Positions 23,849 to 32,697 are shown, numbered from the stretch's first letter. The stretch: DNA of 64,000 nt from an uncultured Clostridia bacterium (GCA_947626145.1 CANQRB010000005.1:62001-126000), one strand, 5' to 3'. Notes: generated by a model from the letters alone, not told the origin. Numbers and translations: made by a program.

Positions 23849-24864
23849 CTTTCCACCGCCAGTTCTATGGCCCTTGTCACCACGTCGCCGAAGCCGACTC
23901 CCACTTTCCTCATCATGGAGGGGAAGCGGCTGTGGGGCGTGAAGCCTGGGATGGTGTTTACCTCGTTAAATACCAGCCGTCCGTCCGGAGTCAGGAACAT
24001 ATCCACTCTGGCCAGCACCCGACAGCCGAGAATTCTGTATATTTTCTTTGCGGTTTCCTGAATTTCAACGAGTTTGTCCGCTGACACTCTGGCGGGGAGG
24101 TGTATCTCGGAGGTCTTAAGGGTATATTTTTCCTCAAAATCGAAAAATCCTCCGGAAATTTCTATCTCATCAGGTATTCCGGTGATGAGCTCACCGTTGC
24201 CCATGACGGCACAGCCCACCTCAAAGCCGGGAATTTCCTCCTCAATTATGGCCGTGGCGTCATATTTCAGGGCCAGCTCCACGGCGGCGGGCAGCTCCCT
24301 CATGTCCGTAACTCTGGTTATGCCGAACGAGGAGCCCGCCCGAAGGGGCTTGACAAAAAGGGGTGGTTCAAGACCATTTACCGGAGCCTCGGGCGAGGTG
24401 ACGGTCACGGACCTTGGCACGGCTATCCCCGCCGAGGCCGCCAGCCGATGGGCCCTTTCCTTATCCATGGCAAGAGCCGAGGCCAGGACACCGCAGCCGG
24501 CGAGGGGTATGTCCGCCAGCTCGGCCAGGGCCTGTACCGTGCCGTCCTCTCCGTTGCGCCCGTGCAGCACGGGGAACATTACGTCGATTTTAATTTCCCG
24601 CATATCCGGCAGAACGTATAAGACCTTTCGCTCCGGACTTTGGGACAGCACCGCCGGACGGGCCGACTCCTGCCAGGTGTCGTTCATTATCCTTTCAACC
24701 GGGCCGTCGTAATAATACCAGCCTCCGCTTTTGGAAATACCTATCATGACCGGTTCAAACCGGCTTTTATCCATGTTGCCGAGGACGCCGGCGGCCGAGG
24801 TGAGCGACACCTCGTACTCGGGCGACCGTCCGCCGAACAGAACCGCCACATTAAGCTTTTTCAT
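23845..24864 (-). CDS. vanG: D-Ala-D-Ser ligase, VanG type
   Basis: A 339-residue ATP-grasp ligase: N-terminal domain (VAVLFGGRSPEYEVSLTSA), central domain (PLFVKPLRAGSSFGI, then IIEEEIPGFEVGCAVMG), and C-terminal RVDMFLTPDGRLVFNEVNTIPGFT with the metal-binding Glu/Asn. The omega loop reads FDFEEKYTLKTSEIHLPA; the EKY stretch is typical of D-Ala-D-Ser ligases (VanC, VanG) rather than D-lactate ligases. The product lowers vancomycin affinity of peptidoglycan precursors. ATG 24864 follows AGGAGAG by 7 bases. A likely VanR-controlled promoter lies upstream. Confidence 0.9.
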   Translation of the reverse strand: MKKLNVAVLFGGRSPEYEVSLTSAAGVLGNMDKSRFEPVMIGISKSGGWYYYDGPVERIMNDTWQESARPAVLSQSPERKVLYVLPDMREIKIDVMFPVLHGRNGEDGTVQALAELADIPLAGCGVLASALAMDKERAHRLAASAGIAVPRSVTVTSPEAPVNGLEPPLFVKPLRAGSSFGITRVTDMRELPAAVELALKYDATAIIEEEIPGFEVGCAVMGNGELITGIPDEIEISGGFFDFEEKYTLKTSEIHLPARVSADKLVEIQETAKKIYRILGCRVLARVDMFLTPDGRLVFNEVNTIPGFTPHSRFPSMMRKVGVGFGDVVTRAIELAVER

Positions 24865-24887
24865 ACGCAAACACTCTCCTGTAAAAA

Positions 24888-24919
24888 ATCCGCTGTAATA
24901 ATATAGTATCACAGCGGAT
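24888..24919 (-). terminator. hairpin terminator between vanS and vanG
   Basis: On the minus strand ATCCGCTGT pairs with ACAGCGGAT (9 bp), followed by TTTTTT and, at once, the vanG ribosome binding site. It may stop read-through from vanRS. A possible -10 (TATATT) lies in the loop, so transcripts starting there would not form it. Confidence 0.65.
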
Positions 24920-24946
24920 CGGAAAGTGTATGCGTTTTTTCCCCAT

Positions 24947-24980
24947 TAATTCTTAAATTTGTCCCACATATTTCTTACGA
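24947..24980 (-). promoter_or_regulatory. direct repeats, probable VanR binding sites
   Basis: Minus-strand TCGTAAGAAATA (24980-24969) and ATTTAAGAATTA (24958-24947) are similar 12-mers spaced exactly 22 bp apart, two helical turns, as for OmpR-class regulators. The first resembles, from memory, the VanR site of vanA clusters (TCGTAnGAAA). Confidence 0.55.
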
Positions 24981-24985
24981 TTTTA

Positions 24986-26086
24986 TTACATTAACGGCAG
25001 CACCACGGTAAAAGTGATGGTCTCGCCGGAGCTTTCGGCCCAGATGCGGCCCCCGTGGAGCTCCACTATCTGCCGCGCGATGGCCAGACCGAGTCCGGAG
25101 CCGCCGGTAGCGGTTACGCGGGCGGAATCCGCCCTGAAAAACTGGTCAAATATGCGCTCCAGCTTGTCGGCGGAAATGGTCTTTCCCCGGTTTATTACCT
25201 TGAGCTCCGCACGGCCGGGCTGCCCTTTGAGGGAAATTCGTACAGGCGTATCGGGATAGCTGTAGCTGACGGCGTTGCGGATGAGATTGTCAATGACCCT
25301 CTCCATCTTGTCCGTGTCACATATCAGCCTGATGCCGGGGGCGATGTCGGGCTCCCAGCTCAGACCCTTGGCGGCCAGAATAGGCTCAAATTCCGAGATT
25401 ATCTGCTCCAGCATCATGGAGAAGTTGACCTCCTCGGGCTCGAGCTCAATATTGGACAGGCTGAATCTGGTAATATCAAAAAATTCGTTTATGAGATTTT
25501 CAAGGCGCTGGGCCTTCTCGGCGGCTATGCCGGTATATTTGGCTCTCAGCTCGGGGGACAGGTCGGGCTCGTCACGGAGCAGGGACAGATAGCCGATAAC
25601 GCTGGTGAGCGGTGTTTTAAGGTCGTGAGCCAGATAAACTATCAGGTCGCTCTTGCGCTGCTCCGCCTCCCGGGCGGCGGCGGCGTTCCGTGCCGATTCC
25701 TCACGGAGCAGGTTCATCCTGTCCTGCACTCCCTTAAGCTGGCCGGGCAGCTCTATGGGTTCGCCCTCGGGGCGGGTAAGCTGCTCCGAAGCGGCGACAA
25801 TGTCGTCGATGTACCTGTACGGACGCATCAGGGCCAGAAGGGTTATGGCCAGCCAGAATATTATCAGCGTGGAGATATAGACGGCGGGGAGATAGTCGTG
25901 CATAAGGTTGAGAATGGGATACAGGGGGTCGTCATAGTGCCAGGTAAATCTTGAGCACAAAAAATAGGCCGCCGCGGCAACGCCGGCCAATACCAAAGGC
26001 GCAGCCGCCATGGCGGCTATGTATTGGATTACGGCCCTGAGCCTAAGAGCTGAACCGCGGTCGTTATTCTTCGACAGTGTAACCAA
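24986..26086 (-). CDS. vanS: VanS-type sensor histidine kinase
   Basis: A 366-residue kinase with two N-terminal TM helices (about 18-42 and 72-92) enclosing a short extracellular loop, a HAMP-like linker, HisKA with phospho-His in IVYLAHDLKTPLTSVIGYLS (about 154), and an HATPase domain (DNLIRNAVSYSYPDTP, FFRADSARVTATGGSGLGLAI). This is the VanS layout. TTG 26086 is the probable start, overlapping vanR by 23 bases. Its ribosome binding site is very close, so the exact start is uncertain. It should phosphorylate VanR in response to glycopeptides or cell-wall stress. Confidence 0.87.
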   Translation of the reverse strand: MVTLSKNNDRGSALRLRAVIQYIAAMAAAPLVLAGVAAAAYFLCSRFTWHYDDPLYPILNLMHDYLPAVYISTLIIFWLAITLLALMRPYRYIDDIVAASEQLTRPEGEPIELPGQLKGVQDRMNLLREESARNAAAAREAEQRKSDLIVYLAHDLKTPLTSVIGYLSLLRDEPDLSPELRAKYTGIAAEKAQRLENLINEFFDITRFSLSNIELEPEEVNFSMMLEQIISEFEPILAAKGLSWEPDIAPGIRLICDTDKMERVIDNLIRNAVSYSYPDTPVRISLKGQPGRAELKVINRGKTISADKLERIFDQFFRADSARVTATGGSGLGLAIARQIVELHGGRIWAESSGETITFTVVLPLM

Positions 26087-26756
26087 CTCCCCAGACGGTT
26101 TTTATGAATTTGGGCTTTCGCGGACTTTCGTGCATTTTTTCACGGAGCCGGGCTATGTGGGCCATTACGGTGTTGTTGCTGTCCAGATATTTTTCCTTCC
26201 ACACTGCCTCGAACAGCTCCTCCGAGGGCACCACCTTTCCCCTGCGCTGGCAGAGATACCAGAGTATGCCGAACTCAATGGGCGTCAGGGACAGCTCCTC
26301 GCCGTAAAGAGTGCAGCGGTGGCTGTCGCCGTTGATGTACAGGCCGCCCCGGTCGTACTCGTTGACCGGCTGGGCGGCGCCGCGGTTATATCGGGTATAA
26401 CGGCGGAGCTGAGTTTTTACCCTCGCCACCACCTCAAGAGGGTTAAAGGGCTTGGTGATATAGTCGTCGGCTCCGATAGTCAGGCCGGTTATCTTATCCA
26501 TGTCCTCGACCCTCGCGGTGAGCATTATCACGGGGAAGAAATGCTCCTCCCTAATCCTGCGGCAGAGGCTGAAGCCGTCCATATCCGGCAGCATGACGTC
26601 CAGCAGGGCAAGATCCACCTTTTCCGACGCCACAAGCGCCAGCGCCTCGTCGGCGCAGGCGGCCTTGAGCACCCGATAATTTTCGTTTTTCATATAAAGC
26701 TCGACAAGATCCGCTATTTCCTTTTCATCATCCACCACAAGGATGGTTTCGGCCAT
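26064..26756 (-). CDS. vanR: VanR-type OmpR-family response regulator
   Basis: A 230-residue regulator: receiver domain (VVDDEKEIADLVELYM; phospho-Asp in LALLDVMLPDMDGFS near residue 51; YITKPFNPLEVVARVK) and an OmpR winged helix ending VWGVGYTVE. ATG 26756 is preferred to GTG 26765 because GGAG is 8 bases upstream. It should activate the vanG promoter through the direct repeats at 24947-24980. It follows the unknown gene 26762-27712 by 5 bases, so vanRS is probably the distal part of a four-gene transcript from the promoter at 27975-28003. Confidence 0.9.
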   Translation of the reverse strand: MAETILVVDDEKEIADLVELYMKNENYRVLKAACADEALALVASEKVDLALLDVMLPDMDGFSLCRRIREEHFFPVIMLTARVEDMDKITGLTIGADDYITKPFNPLEVVARVKTQLRRYTRYNRGAAQPVNEYDRGGLYINGDSHRCTLYGEELSLTPIEFGILWYLCQRRGKVVPSEELFEAVWKEKYLDSNNTVMAHIARLREKMHESPRKPKFIKTVWGVGYTVEE

Positions 26757-26761
26757 TGTAC

Positions 26762-27712
26762 TCACTCCGATATTGAGCGCCTGAGCTCAAGTATTTCCTC
26801 GTCCAACTCGGCAATCTCACCGTTCAGCCGGTCTATCTCCGCCTGACTGGCGTTTGCCTGCTCTATACTGTAATTCAGCAGATCCATCACGGAATAATCA
26901 TCATAGGTATTCTGCACCCTTATGCGCTCCTGGAACTGCATTATCTTCATCCAGCGAAGCATTTCCTCATACTTTTCCAGATCGCAGTCCTTATCTCTGT
27001 CGTCAACGTACCGCTTTACATGGCCGGTTCTGACCACAAGGGGCGTACCGGTGTTCATGATGCTGTTGGTGCGTATCTTGACTATCGAGGGGTTATACAT
27101 GATAGGCTCGCTGTCAATTTTCATCATTCCGTCGTCGGCGGTGCTGTTGGTGATACAGATGTTTATCCCCAGCTCGTGGAGCTCATCGGCCATGCCCCTT
27201 TTATACTCCCCGTCCTCAAAGACCATTATCTCCGGGAAGGGAGCGCCCATGGCCTCGAACTTGGCCTTTACCTCACTGAGATCAATGGCGCTGCTGTACT
27301 TTATGGCGCCCTCCCATTTCGCGGCCAAAAGCTCCTTGTACTGAGCCAGGCTTATCACCTGTCCGCCGGACGGCGTCTGCCCCGGGGCAAAGGTGAATAT
27401 GGCCCGGAACTCATGATATGTAACCATGGGATAAATCGTCTCGTAGAGATTAGTGTCGGCATAGTCAAAAAGCATGAATACCGAAGCGCCGCCGGTCTTG
27501 GTCATGTCACGGTCCGTTTCCAGCTTTTCTATCTGGGAGTACAGCTCCGCTTTCTTCTGCTGGAGGTCGTTGATCTTAATTATGGTACTGCTGCGCTGTT
27601 CGTAGTCCCCCAGCTCATGATTGAGCGAAAAAAACAGTATCAGCCCCGAGGCCGCAATCAGCAAAACCACCGCCGCTGCCGTCAATATCTTTTTCACATT
27701 ACTGTTTTCCAT
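26762..27712 (-). CDS. membrane-anchored coiled-coil protein upstream of vanR
   Basis: A 316-residue protein. One N-terminal TM helix (about 10-30) is followed by a coiled coil (IIKINDLQQKKAELYSQIEK), a globular domain (about 75-255) and a second coiled coil at the C-terminus (IDRLNGEIAELDEEILELRR). The globular part faintly recalls a NodB polysaccharide-deacetylase-like barrel (YHEFRAIFTFAPGQTP, FPEIMVFEDGEY), but catalytic His-x3-His ligands are not seen. That resemblance is weak. It lies between a small membrane protein and vanR. An extracytoplasmic wall-sensing or accessory role is only a guess. Confidence 0.7.
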   Translation of the reverse strand: MENSNVKKILTAAAVVLLIAASGLILFFSLNHELGDYEQRSSTIIKINDLQQKKAELYSQIEKLETDRDMTKTGGASVFMLFDYADTNLYETIYPMVTYHEFRAIFTFAPGQTPSGGQVISLAQYKELLAAKWEGAIKYSSAIDLSEVKAKFEAMGAPFPEIMVFEDGEYKRGMADELHELGINICITNSTADDGMMKIDSEPIMYNPSIVKIRTNSIMNTGTPLVVRTGHVKRYVDDRDKDCDLEKYEEMLRWMKIMQFQERIRVQNTYDDYSVMDLLNYSIEQANASQAEIDRLNGEIAELDEEILELRRSISE

Positions 27713-27726
27713 ATTTCACACACCAA

Positions 27727-27933
27727 TTAAAATTCACTTACTATTTCCTTACGGAACTCGTCGTCCATAACATACTCGGGTTCCTCGACCACCGTCTGAA
27801 CATCTCTATCAACGCGCTCATAGGTGTCAGGCTTCCTCTGATTCCACGGCACAAGAACTATCAGCGCCGCCAGCACAACGGCCACGATAAAAATACCGAT
27901 GGCAATGTGAAGCGATTTCTTCATTCCGTTCAT
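27727..27933 (-). CDS. small single-TM protein, first gene of the vanRS transcript
   Basis: A 68-residue protein with one TM helix (about 5-30; LHIAIGIFIVAVVLAALIVLVPW) and an acidic outside tail ending DDEFRKEIVSEF. The ATG at 27933 is chosen because GAAGAGG lies 8 bases upstream; ATGs at 27942 and 27924 are alternatives. It begins about 30 bases after a promoter (27975-28003) and is followed 14 bases later by the coiled-coil membrane gene. No family is recognised. Confidence 0.6.
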   Translation of the reverse strand: MNGMKKSLHIAIGIFIVAVVLAALIVLVPWNQRKPDTYERVDRDVQTVVEEPEYVMDDEFRKEIVSEF

Positions 27934-27974
27934 ATTCTTCATCCTCTTCCGCAAAAAATACAAACTCTTTTGTA

Positions 27975-28003
27975 ATTATATCACAAACCGATCAATTTGT
28001 AAA
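27975..28003 (-). promoter_or_regulatory. promoter of the upstream van transcript
   Basis: Minus-strand TTTACA (28003-27998), 17 bases, TATAAT (27980-27975), just before the small membrane protein. Confidence 0.65.
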
Positions 28004-28048
28004 TACATAATTTTTAATTTTTATTAAAATAAATAAACCTTTACCGTA

Positions 28049-28078
28049 TTGACAAGGAGGTATATTTTAGGGTATAAT
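28049..28078 (+). promoter_or_regulatory. promoter of yloU-yloV
   Basis: TTGACA (28049-28054), 18 bases, TATAAT (28073-28078). Confidence 0.7.
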
Positions 28079-28129
28079 ATATATGTTAAAATGTGAAGTA
28101 TTTTGTGAAGATTTTAGGAGGCATGAATT

Positions 28130-28492
28130 ATGGCCGGAATTTTTCAAAACGAATTTGGCAGCATTACCGTGAGCGGCAGCGTCATCTCCGCCATTGCCGG
28201 CGGCGTGGCCACCAAGTGCTACGGCGTGGTGGGCATGGCCTTTAAAAACACCAGGGACGGCATAGTGAACCTTCTCAAGGCCGGCAATATCAGCAAGGGC
28301 GTCAATGTCACCTTTGACGAGAACGACGCCATGCACATAGACCTGCATATAATCGTCCAGTACGGAGTGAACATAAACGCTATCTGCGAAAGCATTATGC
28401 ACAATGTGAAATATCAGGTTTCCGCCATAACCGGCATCGAGATAGCCGAGGTGAACGTGTTCGTAGAGAGCGTAAGGGTCACAGGCAACTAA
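28130..28492 (+). CDS. yloU: Asp23/Gls24 family protein (YloU-like)
   Basis: A 120-residue Asp23/Gls24-family protein (GSITVSGSVISAIAGGVATKCYGVVGM, then DLHIIVQYGVNINAICESI and VNVFVESVRV). Members are small cytoplasmic or membrane-associated proteins linked to cell-envelope stress. The conserved Firmicutes neighbourhood is yloU next to yloV, as here: the next gene starts 12 bases after its stop. AGGAGG lies 7 bases before the ATG. The biochemical role is unknown. Confidence 0.92.
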   Translation: MAGIFQNEFGSITVSGSVISAIAGGVATKCYGVVGMAFKNTRDGIVNLLKAGNISKGVNVTFDENDAMHIDLHIIVQYGVNINAICESIMHNVKYQVSAITGIEIAEVNVFVESVRVTGN

Positions 28493-28504
28493 GGGGGAAT
28501 TGGC

Positions 28505-30169
28505 ATGATTAACCAAATAGACGCGGCCCTGCTCCGGAATATGGTGCTTTCCGCCGCAAACAACCTCAGCGCCAACAAAGACGCGGTTGACGCGCTGAAC
28601 GTTTTCCCCGTGCCGGACGGCGACACGGGCACCAACATGGGGCTTACCTTTATGAACGCGGCCAGGGAAGTGGAGGCCAACGCCTACTCCTCCGTTTCGG
28701 ATGTGGCTTCCGCCGTGGCAAAGGCAACTCTGCGCGGCGCCCGCGGCAACAGCGGCGTAATACTTTCCCAGATTTTCCGCGGCATAAGCAAGGTGCTGAA
28801 GGGTCTTGAGACCGCCGGAGTTCCCGAGCTGGCCGCCGCCCTCAGGACCGGCAGCGACACGGCCTACAGCGCCGTCATGAAGCCCACCGAAGGCACGATT
28901 CTCACAGTGATACGCAAGTGCGCCCAGGCCGCCCAGGAGTACGAGGGCGACGATGTGGAGGCCCTGTTTGATGCGGTCATCGCCAAGGGCAACCGCACTC
29001 TCGCCAAGACCACCCAGATGCTGCCCCAGCTCCAGCAGGCGGGGGTTGTGGACGCCGGCGGACAGGGACTCATGTTCGTGCTGGAGGGTTTTGCCATGGC
29101 CCTCGACGGCAGGGATGTGGTTCTCAACGCCATGCCCGGCGCAAAGGCGGCCCACGCCGAGGGAGCTCAGCCCGAAAGCGCCCAGCAGTCCGTCAGGACC
29201 GAGGACATAAAGTTCACCTACTGTACCGAGTTCATCGTCAACAAGTACGACCCCTCCGCCTCTGCCGACGGGCTCCGCGCGGCCATCGAAGGCAAAGGCG
29301 ACTGTATGCTCATCATCGACGAGGAAGAAATCGTAAAGGTACATATCCACACCAACAATCCCGGATATGTGCTTGAGCAGGCGGTCAAACTGGGTGAAAT
29401 GGTAAATATAAAGATTGACAACATGAAGCACCAGCACAGCAGCATAATCAACGGCGAAAAGGCCGGTGAGGCCGCTCCCGCCGGGGAAGCCGCTCCCGCC
29501 GCTCCGGAAAAGGAGCTGGCAATAATTTCCGTGGCAGCCGGCGAGGGACTGGCGCAAACCTTCCGCGACCTGAACATCGACGGCATAATCGAGGGCGGAC
29601 AGACCATGAACCCCTCAACCGAGGACATTTTGGCGGCCGCCAACGCCACCAACGCCAAAAACGTGATTATCCTGCCCAACAACAAAAACATCATTCTCTC
29701 GGCCGAACAGGTACAGTATCTGGCCGAGGACAGGAAGATATTTGTGGTGCCCACCCGCTCCGTACCGGAGGGCATCGCGGCGGCCATGGCCTTTTCTCCC
29801 GGGCTAAGCCCCGAGGAGCTGGCCAAGGCTATGGAGGAGGCAGCCGGAACCGTAAAAAGCGGCAGCGTGACCTTCGCCGTCAGGGACACAAGCATCGACG
29901 GCATGGACATCGCCAAGGGCAACTACCTCGGACTGTCCGGCGGCAAAATCGCCGCCGTGGGCGAGGATCTGAACGATATAACGGTCAAGCTGATTTCCGA
30001 AATGGCCGATGAGGACAGCGAGGTTATCTCCGTGTACCGGGGCTCCGACGCCACGGAGGAGGACGCCGCCGCCCTTGAGGAGACACTGTGCGAAGCCTAT
30101 CCCGACGCGGACGTGCTGTTCTATGACGGCGGTCAGCCGGTGTACTACTACCTCATTTCTGTTGAATAA
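28505..30169 (+). CDS. yloV: DAK2-DegV-like fusion protein YloV (FakA-type)
   Basis: A 554-residue protein: N-terminal DhaL/DAK2 nucleotide-binding domain (about 5-200) with the Mg-ATP motif NVFPVPDGDTGTNMGLT and ARGNSGVILSQIFRG, a middle region (VRTEDIKFTYCTEFIV), an Ala/Pro-rich linker near residues 320-338, and a C-terminal DegV-like part (IIEGGQTMNPSTEDIL, ILPNNKNI). Homologues are FakA, the kinase half of fatty-acid kinase, which phosphorylates fatty acids held by FakB. No fakB is in this window. GGGGGAATTGGC precedes the ATG. Confidence 0.92.
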   Translation: MINQIDAALLRNMVLSAANNLSANKDAVDALNVFPVPDGDTGTNMGLTFMNAAREVEANAYSSVSDVASAVAKATLRGARGNSGVILSQIFRGISKVLKGLETAGVPELAAALRTGSDTAYSAVMKPTEGTILTVIRKCAQAAQEYEGDDVEALFDAVIAKGNRTLAKTTQMLPQLQQAGVVDAGGQGLMFVLEGFAMALDGRDVVLNAMPGAKAAHAEGAQPESAQQSVRTEDIKFTYCTEFIVNKYDPSASADGLRAAIEGKGDCMLIIDEEEIVKVHIHTNNPGYVLEQAVKLGEMVNIKIDNMKHQHSSIINGEKAGEAAPAGEAAPAAPEKELAIISVAAGEGLAQTFRDLNIDGIIEGGQTMNPSTEDILAAANATNAKNVIILPNNKNIILSAEQVQYLAEDRKIFVVPTRSVPEGIAAAMAFSPGLSPEELAKAMEEAAGTVKSGSVTFAVRDTSIDGMDIAKGNYLGLSGGKIAAVGEDLNDITVKLISEMADEDSEVISVYRGSDATEEDAAALEETLCEAYPDADVLFYDGGQPVYYYLISVE

Positions 30170-30195
30170 TCCTGTTCTGTTTCGATAGCAAACAC

Positions 30196-30224
30196 ATAAT
30201 CCCAGGGCCCGTACCTGGGATTAT
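30196..30224 (+). terminator. hairpin after yloV
   Basis: ATAATCCCAGG-loop-CCTGGGATTAT, an 11-bp stem without a strong T run. A terminator, or an mRNA-stabilising hairpin. Confidence 0.5.
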
Positions 30225-30260
30225 ATACCATTAAGCGCTTACCAAAGGAGGTCTTTCTCT

Positions 30261-30635
30261 ATGGCAAAAGTAATATGGGGACATCTGCTCATGGTTCTGG
30301 GCGCTGTCATTATCGCCTACTGGCCCAAGGTCATACCGGTGGAAAATGAGCTGGGCTTCTGCGCCGTGGCCTACTGTCTCATCTTTCCGATAATCACCCT
30401 CATCGCCTGCTTTCTCTGCGGGCTGAGAGGGGTCGCCTTCGGGCTGATGTGCGCGTTCTTCACCGCCTTTGCGGCGGCGCTGCTGCCTTATCCATATTTT
30501 GGCAGTCTTTGGCGGGAGACGGTACTCCTTCCTGAGGTCGGAGCCGTTTTGGGCGTAGCACTGAGCACGTTGGCGGACAGGTTCAGGAAGCGGAAGCCGC
30601 CGGAGGATCCGGACTACGAAAGACTAAATCCTTAG
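30261..30635 (+). CDS. hypothetical membrane protein, about 4 TM
   Basis: A 124-residue protein with four predicted hydrophobic helices (about 5-22, 32-52, 55-75, 86-104) and a charged C-terminal tail (ADRFRKRKPPEDPDYERLNP). AAAGGAGG lies 11 bases upstream of the ATG. It sits between yloV and recG and ends 13 bases before recG, so it may be co-transcribed with it. No family is recognised. Confidence 0.75.
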   Translation: MAKVIWGHLLMVLGAVIIAYWPKVIPVENELGFCAVAYCLIFPIITLIACFLCGLRGVAFGLMCAFFTAFAAALLPYPYFGSLWRETVLLPEVGAVLGVALSTLADRFRKRKPPEDPDYERLNP

Positions 30636-30648
30636 GGGAGATTATGCT

Positions 30649-32697
30649 ATGTCCTCTCTTTCCGCCCCCATTACCGAAATTTCCGGCATTGGGGAAGTAA
30701 CCGCAAAAAAATTCAATAAGCTTGGCCTTTCAACCCTTTGGGATCTGCTGACCTTTTACCCCGTAAGGCTGGAGGACCGCAGGGCCACAAAGAAAATCGC
30801 CGACCTCACCGCCGGAGAGACGGTGTGCATAACCGCCACAGTCTTTACTCCCATCAGCGGACGGCCGTCGGCGTCGGGAGCCATGACCGTTTTCCGCGCC
30901 ACTCTCAGAGATGAGAGCGGCTTTTTGCCCGTTACCTTCTTCAACAACAAGTATATAAAAAATATGCTGATACAGGGCCGTGAGTACACCTTTTACGGCA
31001 AGGTGAGCGTTTCCATGGGCCGGCCGGAAATGGTGTCGCCGGAGTTTGAGCCCGCCGGTCAGGAACGGTTCACCAAGGCTGTCACTCCGGTTTACAGCTC
31101 CACCGCCGGGCTGCCCCAGCGGGCCATACGCAAGGCGGTCAAGGGAGCGCTGGAGCTCACAAGGGACATTCTCCCTGAAACGCTGCCCGCCGCCATACGG
31201 GACGAACACAGACTGTGCAGCCTGTCCTTCGCCATAAATTCCATCCATTTCCCGCCCGACCTTGAAAGCGCCGAGCTGGCACGGCGGCGGCTGGTATTTG
31301 AGGAATTTTTTATTTTGCAGACCGCTCTGCGCGGACAAAAGCTTATGAACCGCCGCTCCTCGGCCTTCCGTTTCAAGGACACCGACCTCTCCCCCTTCGC
31401 CGCTCTGCTGCCATATGAGCTGACAAACGCCCAAAAGCGGGTCATAGGCGAAATTTCCGCCGATCTTTCGGGGAACTGTCCCATGAACCGTCTTGTGCAG
31501 GGAGACGTGGGCTGCGGCAAAACGGCGGTGGCCGCCGCCGCCATGTACCTTACCGTGAAGAACGGCTTCCAGGCGGCCATGATGGCGCCCACCGAAATAC
31601 TTGCCGCCCAGCATTACGGGGAGCTGGGGCCGCTGTTTGAAAAGCTCGGCATCAGAGCCCGGCTCATAACGGGCAGCCTCACAAAAAAACGGAAAAGCGA
31701 GCTGTCGCGGGAGCTTGCGGAAAACAGAATCGACATTCTTTTCGGCACCCACGCCCTCATCGAGGACAGCGTTATTTTTCCGCGGCTGGCTCTGGCCGTC
31801 ACCGACGAGCAGCACCGCTTCGGCGTCAGGCAGCGGGCGAGGCTGGCGGAAAAGGGAGAGGGCATCCACATTCTGGCAATGACCGCCACGCCCATCCCGC
31901 GCTCTCTGGCCCTTATCATGTACGGGGACATGGACGTTTCCATAGTTGATGAGCTTCCTCCCGGACGGCAAAAAATCGACACCTTCTGCGTGGGTGAAAA
32001 TATGCGCCAACGCATCAACGCCTTTATCGGCCGCGAGGTGGCCGCCGGGCATCAGGCCTATATCGTCTGTCCGGCCATCGACGACAATCCGGCCACCGAA
32101 TTGAAGGCCGCCGCCTCTTACTCCGAAAGCCTTCGGGCCGCCCTGCCCGGCGTCAGCGTCGGACTTCTCCACGGGCGAATGAAGGCCGCCGAAAAGGGCG
32201 CGGTCATGGACGCCTTTTCAAAAAATGAAATTTCGGTTCTCGTTTCCACCACGGTAATAGAGGTGGGCGTAAACGTGCCCAACGCCACCATGATGATCGT
32301 GGAGAACGCCGAGCGCTTCGGCCTGAGCCAGCTGCACCAGCTCCGGGGCCGAGTGGGCCGCGGAGCCGGCAAGAGCTACTGTGTGCTTTTTGCCCAGAAC
32401 ACCGACGAGCAGACCCTCGAACGCATGAAAATTATGGTAGCCAGCAACGACGGCCTGAAAATTGCGGAGAAGGATCTGACTCTCCGCGGGCCGGGAGAAT
32501 TTTTCGGCAGCCGCCAGCACGGCCTGCCGGAGCTGCGCATCGCCAGTCTGGCCAACGATCTTGACGTGCTGAAGGAAAGCGGAGCCGCTGCTGCGGCGCT
32601 CCTTAAGGCCGACCCACGGCTGGAAAAAGAGGAAAACATTTACCTGAAAAGAAGAATTGACGAATTTTTCAGTGAGAAAAGGGGTTACTTAGCATAA
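30649..32697 (+). CDS. recG: ATP-dependent DNA helicase RecG
   Basis: A 682-residue helicase, the usual RecG length. The N-terminal wedge/OB domain (residues ~1-190; ETVCITATVFT, YTFYGKVSV) binds branched DNA. Helicase motifs follow: Walker A GDVGCGKT (about 285), DEQH-type box TDEQHRFG (about 386), MTATPIPRSLAL, STTVIEVGVNVPNA and QLRGRVGRG, with the C-terminal GPGEFFGSRQHG block. It remodels stalled replication forks. yloV next to recG is a common Firmicutes arrangement. GGGGAG lies 8 bases before the ATG. Confidence 0.96.
   Translation: MSSLSAPITEISGIGEVTAKKFNKLGLSTLWDLLTFYPVRLEDRRATKKIADLTAGETVCITATVFTPISGRPSASGAMTVFRATLRDESGFLPVTFFNNKYIKNMLIQGREYTFYGKVSVSMGRPEMVSPEFEPAGQERFTKAVTPVYSSTAGLPQRAIRKAVKGALELTRDILPETLPAAIRDEHRLCSLSFAINSIHFPPDLESAELARRRLVFEEFFILQTALRGQKLMNRRSSAFRFKDTDLSPFAALLPYELTNAQKRVIGEISADLSGNCPMNRLVQGDVGCGKTAVAAAAMYLTVKNGFQAAMMAPTEILAAQHYGELGPLFEKLGIRARLITGSLTKKRKSELSRELAENRIDILFGTHALIEDSVIFPRLALAVTDEQHRFGVRQRARLAEKGEGIHILAMTATPIPRSLALIMYGDMDVSIVDELPPGRQKIDTFCVGENMRQRINAFIGREVAAGHQAYIVCPAIDDNPATELKAAASYSESLRAALPGVSVGLLHGRMKAAEKGAVMDAFSKNEISVLVSTTVIEVGVNVPNATMMIVENAERFGLSQLHQLRGRVGRGAGKSYCVLFAQNTDEQTLERMKIMVASNDGLKIAEKDLTLRGPGEFFGSRQHGLPELRIASLANDLDVLKESGAAAAALLKADPRLEKEENIYLKRRIDEFFSEKRGYLA

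Noticed and set aside
23845-24864. Housekeeping Ddl or a D-Ala-D-Lac (VanA/B-type) ligase
   Set aside because: Adjacent vanXY and vanT and the EKY omega-loop pattern fit D-Ala-D-Ser (VanG) better; no vanH or vanX is present.
28067-29557. 496-codon minus-strand frame
   Set aside because: Opposite yloU and yloV, both unmistakable; the minus frame also runs across the yloU promoter.
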